A stretch of 56,238 nt of DNA from Terrimicrobiaceae bacterium. Its GTDB lineage: Bacteria > Verrucomicrobiota > Verrucomicrobiia > Chthoniobacterales > Terrimicrobiaceae. The notes below the pieces were generated by a model. That model did not search any database. It had not been told where the DNA came from and saw only the letters and a list, made by a program, of their open reading frames with translations. Shown here piece after piece: positions 17,312-26,487 of the stretch (positions within the stretch are counted from its first letter, which is position 1; the number at the start of each line of letters is the position of its first letter). The position numbers and the translations under genes are program-made. Location of the stretch: positions 1 through 56,238 of the forward strand of contig JAJTZA010000012.1 in the NCBI GenBank assembly GCA_021463905.1, read 5' to 3'.

Positions 17312-17931
17312 CCCAGCCCGCCCAACGCTCCCGCTGGCGACTCGCGATCCCCTGGTTGGTTGTTGGCTTCCTGTTGCTGGCGGCCGGGATGATTTATTGG
17401 ATAGGAGGACGAACCCCCGCAGAGAGCCTCCCGGAATCCCTCCCCTCCCTGGAGATCTCCGGGCAAAACGCCGTGCCGCCGCCCTCACCCACGCCACCTC
17501 CTCCGCAAATTCCTCCGCCCGATATTTCCAGCGGCTCCTCGGAGATCTTCCCGGATGCCCACGCAGGATTCCGGCTTGCGTCTGTAAAAGACGAGGCTGC
17601 GGTCAAGGGGGTATCGGCCTACCATGTTGCCCGCTACAAAAGCTCCGATGGTGAGGAGGCGGTCGTGCGCCTCATTCTTCTCGATAAAAAAAGCTCGGAG
17701 GCGTTTGTCCGGCAGACGTTGCGCGCATTGGGTGGAGCAGCTCCCATTCAAAGCGCGGGAGCGGTGAAGCCACGGAAGGATTCCGGCTGGTCATCCGCGC
17801 AGCTTTTCTCGCGCGAAGGCGCAGGGATTTACCTTGCCTTCAATCAAAAGGCCCTCCTCATCGCCTCGGCGCCCTCTCCGGAAGCCGCGCGCGTCTTTGG
17901 AGAATCCCTCCCCCTGCACCTGCCCCATTAA
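17308..17931 (+). CDS. Hypothetical membrane-anchored protein with Pro-rich linker
   Basis: 207 residues. One N-terminal transmembrane helix (about 13-34, IPWLVVGFLLLAAGMIYWI) is followed by a proline-rich linker (near 56-72, PPPSPTPPPPQIPPP). A small globular domain of about 130 residues follows, with GFRLASVKDEAAVKGVSAYH and SGWSSAQLFSREGAGIYLAF, which should lie outside the cytoplasm. No family recognised. It is the last gene of the overlapped operon starting at 13910, its ATG sharing ATGA with the preceding stop. It ends 50 bases before the convergent TPR gene; no T-rich hairpin was seen in the gap. Confidence 0.6.
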   Translation: MTQPAQRSRWRLAIPWLVVGFLLLAAGMIYWIGGRTPAESLPESLPSLEISGQNAVPPPSPTPPPPQIPPPDISSGSSEIFPDAHAGFRLASVKDEAAVKGVSAYHVARYKSSDGEEAVVRLILLDKKSSEAFVRQTLRALGGAAPIQSAGAVKPRKDSGWSSAQLFSREGAGIYLAFNQKALLIASAPSPEAARVFGESLPLHLPH

Positions 17932-17981
17932 GTTCGGACACCTGCCCTTGCGATCCGACAAAGGACAAGCCAGCGTCAGGA

Positions 17982-18629
17982 TCAGGGCAGAATCAGTGCC
18001 ATCCGCTCCTTTTGAGCCCGCGCAACGCGGGCAGCGAGAGACTGGGGAAACTCCGTCGCCACATCATCAAACACTTTTTGGGCTTCGGACGGACGGTCGG
18101 AAGCCACCAAAAGCTGACCCTCCATGAGCAGGGCGGCTTGCGCACCAAAACTCTGCGCACTGGCTCCCATCTCCCGCAGGACTTCCACCGCCTGCTGCGA
18201 CCGGCCTCCCGCAGCCTCATTGCCCGCCTGACCAAGCCGGGCAAGACTCTCGAGCGGACTCCTGGGGAATCCCGCTAGAAATGCCTCATAGGTTTCTGAC
18301 GAGGCCTTCAAGTCACCGCTCTGGCGCTGCGCCTGCGCGATCAACAACTGCGAACTGGCCGCCGGAACGCTCCCCGGATACCTCTTGACGACACCCTGCC
18401 AGCCCTCGACAGAATCCGCCAAAGCGAAGGCACGGCGCGCATTGGCCGCCACGCCCTGATGATGCGCCATCCACGCACCACCCCCCAATCCGGCGATGAG
18501 CAGCACCACCAGCCCGGCGATAATCGCGCGCTTGTTTTTCTCCCAGAATAATTCGACGCCCAGATTTTCGTCGGTGAAATTTCTCTCATCCGGCGAGGGC
18601 GCGGACGGCGGCGCAGTGCGGTTCTTCAT
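17982..18629 (-). CDS. Membrane-anchored TPR protein (YfgM-like)
   Basis: 215 residues. A short cytoplasmic N-terminus precedes one transmembrane helix (about 36-57, AIIAGLVVLLIAGLGGGAW), then helical repeats with TPR-like spacing (for example SSQLLIAQAQRQSGDLKASS and GRSQQAVEVLREMG). The layout matches the YfgM/ancillary SecYEG-associated TPR family, which helps envelope protein biogenesis; this is an inference from architecture. The ATG at 18629 lies 6 bases after the cysK stop, so the two are co-transcribed. A much longer in-frame opening extends upstream through cysK, but it is an out-of-frame reading of that gene and is not used. Confidence 0.72.
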   Translation of the reverse strand: MKNRTAPPSAPSPDERNFTDENLGVELFWEKNKRAIIAGLVVLLIAGLGGGAWMAHHQGVAANARRAFALADSVEGWQGVVKRYPGSVPAASSQLLIAQAQRQSGDLKASSETYEAFLAGFPRSPLESLARLGQAGNEAAGGRSQQAVEVLREMGASAQSFGAQAALLMEGQLLVASDRPSEAQKVFDDVATEFPQSLAARVARAQKERMALILP

Positions 18630-18634
18630 GGGGA

Positions 18635-19618
18635 TCAGCCGCCGACCTGGGCGCGCGCCTCCTCCGCCAGTGCGGTACTCAGGTAGCGTTCGCCCGTCGA
18701 ACAGGCCACGGTGACAATCAATTTCCCGGCATTTTCCGGGCGCTTGGCGACCTGAATGGCAGCCCAAACATTCGCGCCCGTGCTGATGCCGACAAGGATC
18801 CCCTCCTCCTTGGCCAGGCGGCGAGCCATGACAAAGGCGTCCTCGTTGGTCACCTGGATGCACTCGGTGATTTGATCCTCTCCCGCCGCGCTCTTCAGAT
18901 GCAAATTGTTGGGGATGAAGCCCGCGCCCGCTCCCTGAATCTTGTGGGGGCCGGGTTTGAGCGGCTGGCCGGCCAGTGCCTGCGAAATCACCGGCGAATC
19001 CGTGGGCTCGACGGCAATGGCTTGAAATGACGGCTTGCGCGGACGCAACGCCTCGACACACCCGGAAATGGTGCCCCCCGTTCCCACCGCGGAAACCAGA
19101 ATGTCCACCGCTCCACCGGTATCCTCCCAAATTTCCTCCGCCGTCGTGCGGGAATGGATTTCCGTGTTGGCCGGATTGTTGAACTGCTGCGGCATCCACG
19201 CATGGGGGGTCTCCTTGACAATCTGCTCAGCCCGCGCAATCGCGCCCTTCATCCCTTCGGCACTCGGCGTGAGAACCAGCTTCGCTCCAAGCATCGCCAG
19301 CAATGTCCGCCGTTCCAGACTCATGGACTCGGGCATGGTCAGAATCAATTGGTATCCCTTGGCTGCGGAAACAAACGCCAGCGCAATGCCGGTGTTCCCG
19401 CTGGTCGGCTCGACAATCACCGAATCGGGAGTCAGCAGACCCTTCTTCTCGGCATCCTCGATCATGGCCATGCCAATGCGATCTTTCACGCTCCCCAGCG
19501 GATTAAAAAACTCACACTTGAGGGCAATGGTGGCCGGGAGGCCCGCTGTGACTTTGTTCAGCTTCACGAGCGGGGTGCGACCCACCGTCTCGACGATATT
19601 GGAATAGATTTTGCCCAT
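18635..19618 (-). CDS. cysK: Cysteine synthase (O-acetylserine sulfhydrylase)
   Basis: A 327-residue fold-type-II PLP enzyme that makes cysteine from O-acetylserine and sulfide. The Schiff-base lysine is in [15 protein letters not shown] (near 47). The substrate loop [11 protein letters not shown], the phosphate-binding VGTGGTISG and the C-terminal [10 protein letters not shown] are all in place. The length matches the CysK family (about 310-330). The ATG at 19618 has no evident Shine-Dalgarno site. It is divergent from the hybrid kinase gene with a 121-base spacer and is followed by the TPR gene after 6 bases. CysK and CysM cannot be separated fully by eye; CysK is favoured by length and motif spelling. 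Confidence 0.93.
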   Translation of the reverse strand: MGKIYSNIVETVGRTPLVKLNKVTAGLPATIALKCEFFNPLGSVKDRIGMAMIEDAEKKGLLTPDSVIVEPTSGNTGIALAFVSAAKGYQLILTMPESMSLERRTLLAMLGAKLVLTPSAEGMKGAIARAEQIVKETPHAWMPQQFNNPANTEIHSRTTAEEIWEDTGGAVDILVSAVGTGGTISGCVEALRPRKPSFQAIAVEPTDSPVISQALAGQPLKPGPHKIQGAGAGFIPNNLHLKSAAGEDQITECIQVTNEDAFVMARRLAKEEGILVGISTGANVWAAIQVAKRPENAGKLIVTVACSTGERYLSTALAEEARAQVGG

Positions 19619-19739
19619 AAATTTTATGTCTGATGAAGAGGCTCTTATATACCGGCCCTCGGCGGAACAAAAGAATTATTCCAAAAAAATCCGTACGATT
19701 TTCTGGCGCAGTTGTAGGGAAACATGGTAGGCAGAACCC

Positions 19740-22700
19740 ATGTTCTCATTCTCCCGTCCGGGCCGATACCTGCCTGGCGTCCTGATCGCCTTGGGAACGT
19801 CCGCTTTGATTTTGCTTTCCGGGTACGTATCGAACGTGATTTTGACTGAGCGGGTGGTCACCCGGGAGCAGGAGAAAAAATCCGAGGCTCTGCTCCAGGA
19901 CACCGAGGCGATCCAAGGGAGGATACGGGCGCGCGTGAGCGACCTGTTCTTTCTGAAGGCCTTTGCCGAGCGGGAACTTTCGGACATTGACTTGTTTGAT
20001 CCGGCGGCCAACTCAAGGCTGCGCACCATGACGGAGTCTCTCCTGCGCTCCTCTCCCAACCTTCTCGGAGTCGCGGCCACGGACGAGGCCGGACAGCCAC
20101 TATTCTCCGCAGGAGTTCCCCTGCCGTTTTCCGAGAGTGAGAAAGCGGAGGCATTGAGCACGGTTGTCGGGATGGAACCGGAGACCGCATCGTTTTTTCC
20201 CGTCCTGCAACTCTCCTCGAACGACGGAAAGCCCCCCCATGCTCTCGCCATGATTTTGGGGTGCCGCATTCAAACCCACAACCCGCACCAGGACGGCGTA
20301 CTCTTCCTCGTGTGCGATCTGGGCGAGATGCTGCGGGACATCAGCACCCACGGGGCGGTCGGAAAAAAAAGCATCTTTGCGATGGAGGGCTCCTGGATTC
20401 TGACTCCCGCTGAAAATGGGACAGGGGGGTGGCGGGTTCAATCCCAAGCGGAGGAGGGAGACTGGCCAACGAGCCTCCTGTCCCAGATTCCTCACAGCGT
20501 CGAAACCTACGCAATCCGAAACAACGGCGACCTGTTTTGTTTCCGGCGGATTCGTTCCCCCGAAAAAATTGATCCCCGCATCGCAACATTCCATTCCGGA
20601 CGCATGGACTGGATCGTCGCGTCAAAGGTTCCGGCTTCCACGCTGCTCAAGGAAGTCCGGCAGCAGCAGGCGGGGGTCTGGCTGGTCACGACAGTCGCGC
20701 TTATTCTGTTTCTGCCCGTGTCCCTTGCCGCCGCCATCTGGTTCCGCAACCTCGTCCATGTCTCCCGCCAATTGGATCGGGTATTTACCTCCTCGATGCA
20801 CGGATTGATCGCCCTCCAGTCCGTGCCTGCGACGCACAACGCCCCGGCGGGCATCCGGGTCCTCCGCTCCAACCGCGTCGCCAATCAGCTCCTGAAGGAA
20901 GACGGCCATCTCCTCCCCGAAATCCACGCATGGGTTCTGGAAGCCATGCGCACCGAAACCGCCCAAGTGCGGGAGTTCCAGATCGCCCAGCCCTCCGGCC
21001 TCCACTGGTATCTGACGCGCATCGCACCCATGACCGAGGGTGCGGTCCTCTCCTTTGCCGATATTACCCAGCGAAAAAATGACGAAGCCGCACTCCGGGC
21101 CAGCGAAACCTCTCTCAAACTGGCGGTCCACATCAGCAAAGTCGGATTCTGGTCTCTCGACCACCCCGGCAGAAAAGTGTACTGGAGCCCGGAGGTCCGG
21201 AAAATCTACGGCCTCCCGCCGGATTTTGACCCGCGCCTGACCTCGGCACTCAGCTTTTATCCCCCGACAGCCCGCAAACAAGTCATTCACGCGCTCCTCC
21301 AATGCGAAACGGGAGAACCCTTCGAGCTCGAGACGGAGTTCCGTGACGCGGAGGGGAAGATCAAGTGGGTGCGCGTCATAGGAGAGCCCGAGATGGATGC
21401 GGAAAGCGGCGTTCTGCGGCGCATCGTCGGCACGATCCAGGATGTCACCGAAATCCGTAATTCCTCGCTCGCTCTGGCCGAGAGCCGCCAGCAGCTCTCG
21501 CTGGCATTCTGGGGTGGCGGCATGAGCCGCTCGGACTGGCGCATCGCCACCGGCGAGATTGTTTTTGATGAAGTCTGGCAGGTGACGCTGGGCTATGGCG
21601 TGGGTGAGGTTCATCCGACCATCGAGTTCTGGAATTCGCTCATCCCGGAGGAAGATCTGGCAGAGATCGAGGCGGCACGGCAGCGCTACTTCGATGGCGA
21701 GACGGATTTTTTCGAAGCCGAGTACCGGATGCGCGCCAAAAACGGCGATTACCACTGGGCACTGGAACGCGGACGCATCACCGAGGTGGACGACAAAGGC
21801 CGTCCGCTTCGAATGGCCGGCATCCTCATTGACATCACCGGTAGAAAACACATGGAAGAACGGCTCTCCGAAGCTCTGCGCAAGGAGCAGGATCTTCTCC
21901 GCGCCACACGGACCGCCGAACAGGCGAAACGCAACTTTCTCGCGGTGATGAGCCACGAAATCCGCACCCCCATGAACAGCATCCTGGGATTCGCGGAAAT
22001 CCTGGCCCATGCCCCCCTCGGCCCCGAAGAACTCGACTGCGCACAAACCATCCGGGAGAGTGGCGAATCCCTCCTGCGCATCCTCGATGACATCCTCGAC
22101 TACAGCCGCATCGAATCCGGACGCCTCCAAATCGAAAAATCCATTTTCATTACCCGAAACCTTCTGGAATCCGTCCGCGAGCTTTTCGTAAAAGCCGCCG
22201 ACGCAAAGGGCCTCCAACTGCAGGTCGTCGTGGAGGACACCGTGCCCGCCCAACTCTTCGGCGATCCGGGACGACTCCGCCAGATTTTGGTCAACCTCGT
22301 CGGAAACGCACTCAAATTCACCACGGCCGGCTCCGTAACCCTCACCGTGGACCGCGCACTCGAAGCCAACCCCATCGCCCGCATCCGCTTTCGCGTGAGC
22401 GACACCGGAGTCGGCATCCCCCCCAACAAACTCTCCACCATCTTCGAACCCTTCACCCAGGCCGACGCAACCATCTCGCGCTCGCATGGCGGCGCCGGAC
22501 TCGGACTCGCCATCTCCAACCTCCTCGTCAAACAACTCGGCGGAACCCTGACCGCCTCCAGCAACCCCGGCCAGGGATCGGTCTTTTCGTTCACCCTCCC
22601 CTTCGGACAGCGAGCTAGCCAGCCAGCCGCCACCTCTCCCACCCCACCTCCCGCCCCCCACGTCGGCTTCGCATCCGAATGCCCGCTGCGCATCCTCATC

Positions 22701-23078
22701 GCCGAAGATGACCGCGTCAACGCACGCCTCATGCGCCTCGTCCTCGAAAAACTCGGCTACCAATCCGTCCACGCAGAAGACGGCCAGGCTGCCCTCTCCG
22801 CAGTCCGCAACTCACGCCCCGACCTCATCTTCATGGATCTCCACATGCCCAAAATGGACGGCATCCAAACCACCCGATCCCTCCGCGCCATGGAACTCAC
22901 CGGCGCACTCCCGCGCCCTCCCATCTGGATTTGCGCGTTCACCGCCGATGTCCTCCCCGAAGAAAAAAAAGCCTGCGAAAACGCCGGCATGAATGACTAC
23001 CTCACCAAACCCCTCGCCATTGAAAAACTCTGCCAGGCTCTCCGCCGGGCCTACGAATCACTCCAGAAAACATCTTGA
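19740..23078 (+). CDS. Hybrid sensor histidine kinase with PAS domains and receiver
   Basis: 1112 residues. An N-terminal transmembrane helix (about 12-32) and a second near 313-336 flank an extracytoplasmic sensor region of about 280 residues. PAS-like segments follow (near 360-440, 455-580 and 590-710), two ending in PAC-like strands (RIVGTIQDVTEIR, RMAGILIDITGRK). Then come HisKA (FLAVMSHEIRTPMNSILGF, phospho-acceptor H739), HATPase_c (NLVGNALKFT, DTGVGIP, GGAGLGLAIS) and a receiver with the phospho-acceptor Asp in IFMDLHMPKMDG (D1033). No output domain, so the partner is elsewhere. It ends 36 bases upstream of the CuA subunit gene, hinting that it may sense a respiratory signal. The last kilobase of coding strand is strikingly C-rich. 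Confidence 0.93.
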   Translation: MFSFSRPGRYLPGVLIALGTSALILLSGYVSNVILTERVVTREQEKKSEALLQDTEAIQGRIRARVSDLFFLKAFAERELSDIDLFDPAANSRLRTMTESLLRSSPNLLGVAATDEAGQPLFSAGVPLPFSESEKAEALSTVVGMEPETASFFPVLQLSSNDGKPPHALAMILGCRIQTHNPHQDGVLFLVCDLGEMLRDISTHGAVGKKSIFAMEGSWILTPAENGTGGWRVQSQAEEGDWPTSLLSQIPHSVETYAIRNNGDLFCFRRIRSPEKIDPRIATFHSGRMDWIVASKVPASTLLKEVRQQQAGVWLVTTVALILFLPVSLAAAIWFRNLVHVSRQLDRVFTSSMHGLIALQSVPATHNAPAGIRVLRSNRVANQLLKEDGHLLPEIHAWVLEAMRTETAQVREFQIAQPSGLHWYLTRIAPMTEGAVLSFADITQRKNDEAALRASETSLKLAVHISKVGFWSLDHPGRKVYWSPEVRKIYGLPPDFDPRLTSALSFYPPTARKQVIHALLQCETGEPFELETEFRDAEGKIKWVRVIGEPEMDAESGVLRRIVGTIQDVTEIRNSSLALAESRQQLSLAFWGGGMSRSDWRIATGEIVFDEVWQVTLGYGVGEVHPTIEFWNSLIPEEDLAEIEAARQRYFDGETDFFEAEYRMRAKNGDYHWALERGRITEVDDKGRPLRMAGILIDITGRKHMEERLSEALRKEQDLLRATRTAEQAKRNFLAVMSHEIRTPMNSILGFAEILAHAPLGPEELDCAQTIRESGESLLRILDDILDYSRIESGRLQIEKSIFITRNLLESVRELFVKAADAKGLQLQVVVEDTVPAQLFGDPGRLRQILVNLVGNALKFTTAGSVTLTVDRALEANPIARIRFRVSDTGVGIPPNKLSTIFEPFTQADATISRSHGGAGLGLAISNLLVKQLGGTLTASSNPGQGSVFSFTLPFGQRASQPAATSPTPPPAPHVGFASECPLRILIAEDDRVNARLMRLVLEKLGYQSVHAEDGQAALSAVRNSRPDLIFMDLHMPKMDGIQTTRSLRAMELTGALPRPPIWICAFTADVLPEEKKACENAGMNDYLTKPLAIEKLCQALRRAYESLQKTS

Positions 23079-23114
23079 CACGATATAAAGGCGGTGGGAG
23101 GATTTTTCCATCGC

Positions 23115-23708
23115 ATGAAGACTGATTTATTTCCGCTGCTGGCCGCGCTGACCGCGCAAAAGTTTTCAGGCGGGATTTTTTTAATGGCAGCGCTTGTCGT
23201 GGTGGGGCTGACCACCTATTTGATTCTGACCTCGCGGACGCGGGAGGAGAAATATGCGGCGAAGAAGCGGGTGTATGGTCTGCGGGCGCGGTATTTCATC
23301 GGTCTGAGCGTAATCCTGCTTGTGGCGCTGGTAATTTCGCTGCGCTTCCTGCCTTATGAGAGGTATCAGGCGAAGCCTGACCAGACCGTCACGGTGGTGG
23401 CGATGCAGTGGACATGGAAGATGGCGGCGGGTTCCTCCGACCAGACACCGCTCGAGTTCACGGGGAGCAATGAGATCAGTCTGCCTGCGGGAAAAAACAT
23501 CCGTTTTGTGGTGGCCTCGGCGGATGTGAATCACAATTTCGCCATTTACAACAGCCAGGGAGTGCTGGTGGCGCAGACACAGGCAATGCCCGGCTACCGC
23601 AACGAGCTGGCCTACCGGTTCCCGGAAAAGGGGGACTACATGGTGATTTGTCTCGAATACTGCGGCGGCCCCCACACCATTATGACAGGAAAAATCCATG
23701 CGCTCTGA
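23115..23708 (+). CDS. Heme-copper oxidase subunit II with CuA site
   Basis: 197 residues with two transmembrane helices (about 17-40 and 58-80) and a C-terminal cupredoxin domain. The CuA centre is complete: H140 in DVNHNFAIY and C179, E181, C183, H187 and M190 in CLEYCGGPHTIM. It therefore takes electrons from a soluble donor such as cytochrome c. It is short compared with A-type subunit II and has no cytochrome c extension. The ATG at 23115 was chosen with GGGAGGA 12 bases upstream; a GTG at 23094 is possible. It overlaps the subunit I gene by 11 bases. See the subunit I entry for why the complex may be a nitric oxide reductase. Confidence 0.88.
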   Translation: MKTDLFPLLAALTAQKFSGGIFLMAALVVVGLTTYLILTSRTREEKYAAKKRVYGLRARYFIGLSVILLVALVISLRFLPYERYQAKPDQTVTVVAMQWTWKMAAGSSDQTPLEFTGSNEISLPAGKNIRFVVASADVNHNFAIYNSQGVLVAQTQAMPGYRNELAYRFPEKGDYMVICLEYCGGPHTIMTGKIHAL

Positions 23709-25197
23709 AAATTCCACGATTGCGGACGGCCCCGGGTTGGCCGACATCCAACAGCACAAAAAGCTGATGACTGTTTGGAGTGTCACGTTTCTCATTCTCT
23801 TTCCGCTGCTGATTGTTCTTGGGCTGCTGATGCGGGCCAACCAGGGCGAGGTGGTGAAGATGGAATACAGCACGTTCTATTCGCTGATGACCCTGCATGG
23901 CCTGGGCATGGCGGGAACGCTCTTCAGCATCGCTTATGCGGCATTGAGCTATTTGATCGCGACCCGTTATGTGAAGCTGAGCGTCGCGCTGGGCACCACG
24001 GTTTATTTTTTGGTTGTGGCCGGAGTGGTGGGCCTCGCGGGGGCGTGTCTGATCGGAAAGTTTGGTGCCGGCTGGTATCTCCTCTACCCACTGCCTTTTA
24101 TTGGCGCAAGCTGGCCGCAATGGTCCACCGGCCTCGCCACGGTGTCTCTCCTCGTTCTCGGTGCTGCCTGGCTCGTCGGCAGCCTCCATGTCGTCCTCGC
24201 CCTTTCCAAAAAATACGGTGGATTCTCCCGATTGATGGGCTGGGCCTACCTTGGCAGGCAGGAGCCGGAGTCGGAGCTTCCGCCAATTGCCCTCATTGCC
24301 ACCGTGAGCCTGATTCCGGGCATCCTGGCATTCCTGACGGCCGCCGCGTTTCTCATCCTCTTCCTGCTCCAGCTCTTTGAGCCCAGCCTCTCCTTTAACG
24401 CGCTCCTGCTCAAAAACCTGCTCTTCTTCTTCGGACACACACTGGTGAACATCACCATCTATCTCGCTGTCGGGTGGGTCTATGTGCTCTTCCCGGAATT
24501 TTCAGGCCGCGAATGGAAACTCAATCGTGTGACCGTCTATGGCTGGAACGCGACGTTTCTTTTCATCCTCTTCGCGTATTTCCATCACCTCTACATGGAC
24601 TTTGCGCAGCCGCTCTCCCTGCAGTACATCGGCCAGATCGCGTCCTACATGAGTGCCATCCCGGCCACTGCGGTCACCATTTTTGGGATCATCGCCCAGG
24701 TGTATCATGCGGAGATTCGCTGGACGGCCACCCCGCTCGCTTTCACGCTGGGAGGGATGGGATGGGTGATCGGAGGAGTGGCCGCCGTGGTGGACTCGAC
24801 CATCGCCATCAACAAAGCCCTGCACAACACTCTGTGGGTGCCCGCACACTTCCACACCTACATGCTCGCCGGGGTCGTCCTTTTCATCCTTGGCTTTTTG
24901 TATTATCTGGCGTCGCCACAGGAATCCGCCCGGGAAAATACCCGGGCCGGAGCCGGGTTCTGGCTGTTCGTCATCGGCGCATATGGCTTTCTCGCCATGT
25001 TCTATCTCGCCGGTGCCAACAGCATCCCTCGGCGGTTTGCGGACTACGCGACCATGGGCCTCGCGTCCTCCCACCAGATTGGAGCGTTGCTTGCCCAAAT
25101 CGCCGCCGCCTTCGTCGTGCTGCTTCTCGTCGGCATCCTGGGTGTGTTCTGGGGATTGTTCGTCCGTTTGATCGCGAGGCGCACACCGCCGCTCTGA
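23698..25197 (+). CDS. B-type heme-copper subunit I lacking the active-site Tyr (possible NO reductase)
   Basis: 499 residues with about 12-13 transmembrane helices. All metal ligands are readable: H67 and H386 for the low-spin heme, H384 for the high-spin heme (HNTLWVPAHFHTY), and H247, H296 and H297 for CuB (GHTLVNITIY and FHHLYMD). The spelling resembles B-type (ba3) oxidases. In ba3 enzymes the CuB His is followed four residues later by a cross-linked Tyr (HPIVY); here that position is Asn251 (HTLVN). Loss of this Tyr is characteristic of nitric oxide reductases in the superfamily, so NO reduction is a serious alternative to oxygen reduction. SCO and a membrane protein follow. Family call is sure; the substrate is inference. 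Confidence 0.88.
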   Translation: MRSENSTIADGPGLADIQQHKKLMTVWSVTFLILFPLLIVLGLLMRANQGEVVKMEYSTFYSLMTLHGLGMAGTLFSIAYAALSYLIATRYVKLSVALGTTVYFLVVAGVVGLAGACLIGKFGAGWYLLYPLPFIGASWPQWSTGLATVSLLVLGAAWLVGSLHVVLALSKKYGGFSRLMGWAYLGRQEPESELPPIALIATVSLIPGILAFLTAAAFLILFLLQLFEPSLSFNALLLKNLLFFFGHTLVNITIYLAVGWVYVLFPEFSGREWKLNRVTVYGWNATFLFILFAYFHHLYMDFAQPLSLQYIGQIASYMSAIPATAVTIFGIIAQVYHAEIRWTATPLAFTLGGMGWVIGGVAAVVDSTIAINKALHNTLWVPAHFHTYMLAGVVLFILGFLYYLASPQESARENTRAGAGFWLFVIGAYGFLAMFYLAGANSIPRRFADYATMGLASSHQIGALLAQIAAAFVVLLLVGILGVFWGLFVRLIARRTPPL

Positions 25198-25216
25198 ATC
25201 TGCCCCGCGATGTTGC

Positions 25217-25837
25217 ATGAAGAAGTTGCTCCTGCCACTCCTCACGCTCGCAGGCGCAGTGGCGCTCCTCGCCTTCTGGTCAAACGGCTTTCGTACTTTC
25301 ACCGTTTTTTCTGATACGCTCCACCGTGCGGGCCCGCTCCCCAGAGAGTTCCCCGACATCCCGCTGAGGGATCAAGACGGCAAGGCCTTTCACCTGAAAG
25401 ACCAAAAAAAGTTTCACCTCGTGAATTTCGTTTATTTGAACTGCCCCGAGGTCTGCCACAAGATCAACAATCGCCTCGAGGGGGTTTATCATGGGATGGA
25501 AGGCGGCCTGATCCCAAAAGTACTCGAGTTTGTAACGATCAGTTTTGACCAAAAGAACGACAGTCTCGAAAGAATCAGGAGCTACCGGAGCCAATTTGAG
25601 CCTGGCATTGCGGGGTGGACGTTCGCGCTGACTGACCGCGTCTCCTCGAAGGATTTTGAGGGCTTCCTGCGGCAGGCGGGCGTCTGGGCCAAGCCCGTAC
25701 CCAAAACCGGGCTGATCAACCATTCGATCTATCAATTCCTTGTCTCTCCGGAAAATCGTATCGTCGCGGTGTTTGATCCCGGACGGGAAACCGATGCGGC
25801 CATCCTTGCGAGAATCCGGTCATGCCTGGACGGATAG
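25217..25837 (+). CDS. SCO1/SenC/PrrC-type copper chaperone
   Basis: 206 residues: an N-terminal membrane anchor (about 4-22) and a thioredoxin-like fold facing the periplasm. The copper-binding CxxxC is in NCPEVCHKIN (near 76-82) and the distal His is in GLINHSIYQFLV (near 169). SCO proteins deliver copper to or reduce the CuA site of heme-copper enzymes, which fits the CuA-bearing subunit II encoded two genes upstream. It starts 19 bases after subunit I and overlaps the following gene by 16 bases, so all four are one operon. Proteins of this family are rarely found without a CuA-type enzyme nearby. Confidence 0.87.
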   Translation: MKKLLLPLLTLAGAVALLAFWSNGFRTFTVFSDTLHRAGPLPREFPDIPLRDQDGKAFHLKDQKKFHLVNFVYLNCPEVCHKINNRLEGVYHGMEGGLIPKVLEFVTISFDQKNDSLERIRSYRSQFEPGIAGWTFALTDRVSSKDFEGFLRQAGVWAKPVPKTGLINHSIYQFLVSPENRIVAVFDPGRETDAAILARIRSCLDG

Positions 25838-26487
25838 GAGCCCTGCTCTTCTGGCTGGCTTTCTTCCTGCTGGCCGCACTCATCGCATGGCCGGCGAATG
25901 CCTGGTTCTCGCTCACCATGCCCCGTCATCAGGCACTGCAATTGCCCATCATGGCCGGGATGGGTGCCCTCGCCGCCACGCGCTTTAAGACGCTGGCCAT
26001 CCGGGGTCTTTCCCTGCAGCTCAGCCTGCTCATCGGGATGCTCGCCTCGCTGACATTTTGGATGCTCCCGCGCTCGATTGATCTGGCCGTGGTTTTTCCA
26101 TCCTTCAACCGGCTGATGCTCGCCAACATGCTGGTGGTGGGATTTTTTTGCGTCGTGGTATTCCGCGCCCTCGCATGGGAAATCCGGATTCTCTTTCAGG
26201 GCATGGTCGCCGCGATGCTCCTCGCCACAGGCTTTGCGCTCCGAGCCATCACGGTATTGCTCTGCAGCGCGTATTCGATCAGCCAGCAACATGAAACCGG
26301 ACTGGCCCTCGTTGCCTATGGAGCGGCCATTTTTCTCACCACTGTCGTCTCCGTCTTCCGGGGGCTGGGAACCCGAAATGCAGAAGCAAAACGGGAAAAT
26401 GCCGGTGAAAAAACTCGGGCCCTAAACTTTTCGGCGGGTTCTGAGCAGGCAGAGTGCGGAGGCACCAAGGATGAGCAGGGCGGCTGA
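25822..26487 (+). CDS. Hypothetical polytopic membrane protein of the heme-copper operon
   Basis: 221 residues with about six transmembrane helices and a hydrophilic C-terminal tail of about 40 residues. The loop-helix MPRHQALQLPIMAGMGAL near residue 33 holds a His and Gln reminiscent of metal-handling membrane proteins such as CtaG or DUF1404; that likeness is weak and only by eye. Its position after SCO suggests assembly or electron transfer for the adjacent oxidase-like complex. Its ATG lies within the end of the SCO gene. The 3' end overlaps the convergent protease gene by 66 bases, an unusually long tail-to-tail overlap. Confidence 0.65.
   Translation: MPGRIGALLFWLAFFLLAALIAWPANAWFSLTMPRHQALQLPIMAGMGALAATRFKTLAIRGLSLQLSLLIGMLASLTFWMLPRSIDLAVVFPSFNRLMLANMLVVGFFCVVVFRALAWEIRILFQGMVAAMLLATGFALRAITVLLCSAYSISQQHETGLALVAYGAAIFLTTVVSVFRGLGTRNAEAKRENAGEKTRALNFSAGSEQAECGGTKDEQGG

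Noticed and set aside
17982-19199. Extension of the YfgM-like protein to 405 residues
   Set aside because: The extra part is an out-of-frame reading of cysK; the ATG at 18629 directly precedes the short cytoplasmic segment and membrane helix.
20622-22772. 716-codon open frame on the minus strand inside the hybrid kinase
   Set aside because: It is exactly antisense to the kinase, shows no domain, and arises from high GC and biased codons.
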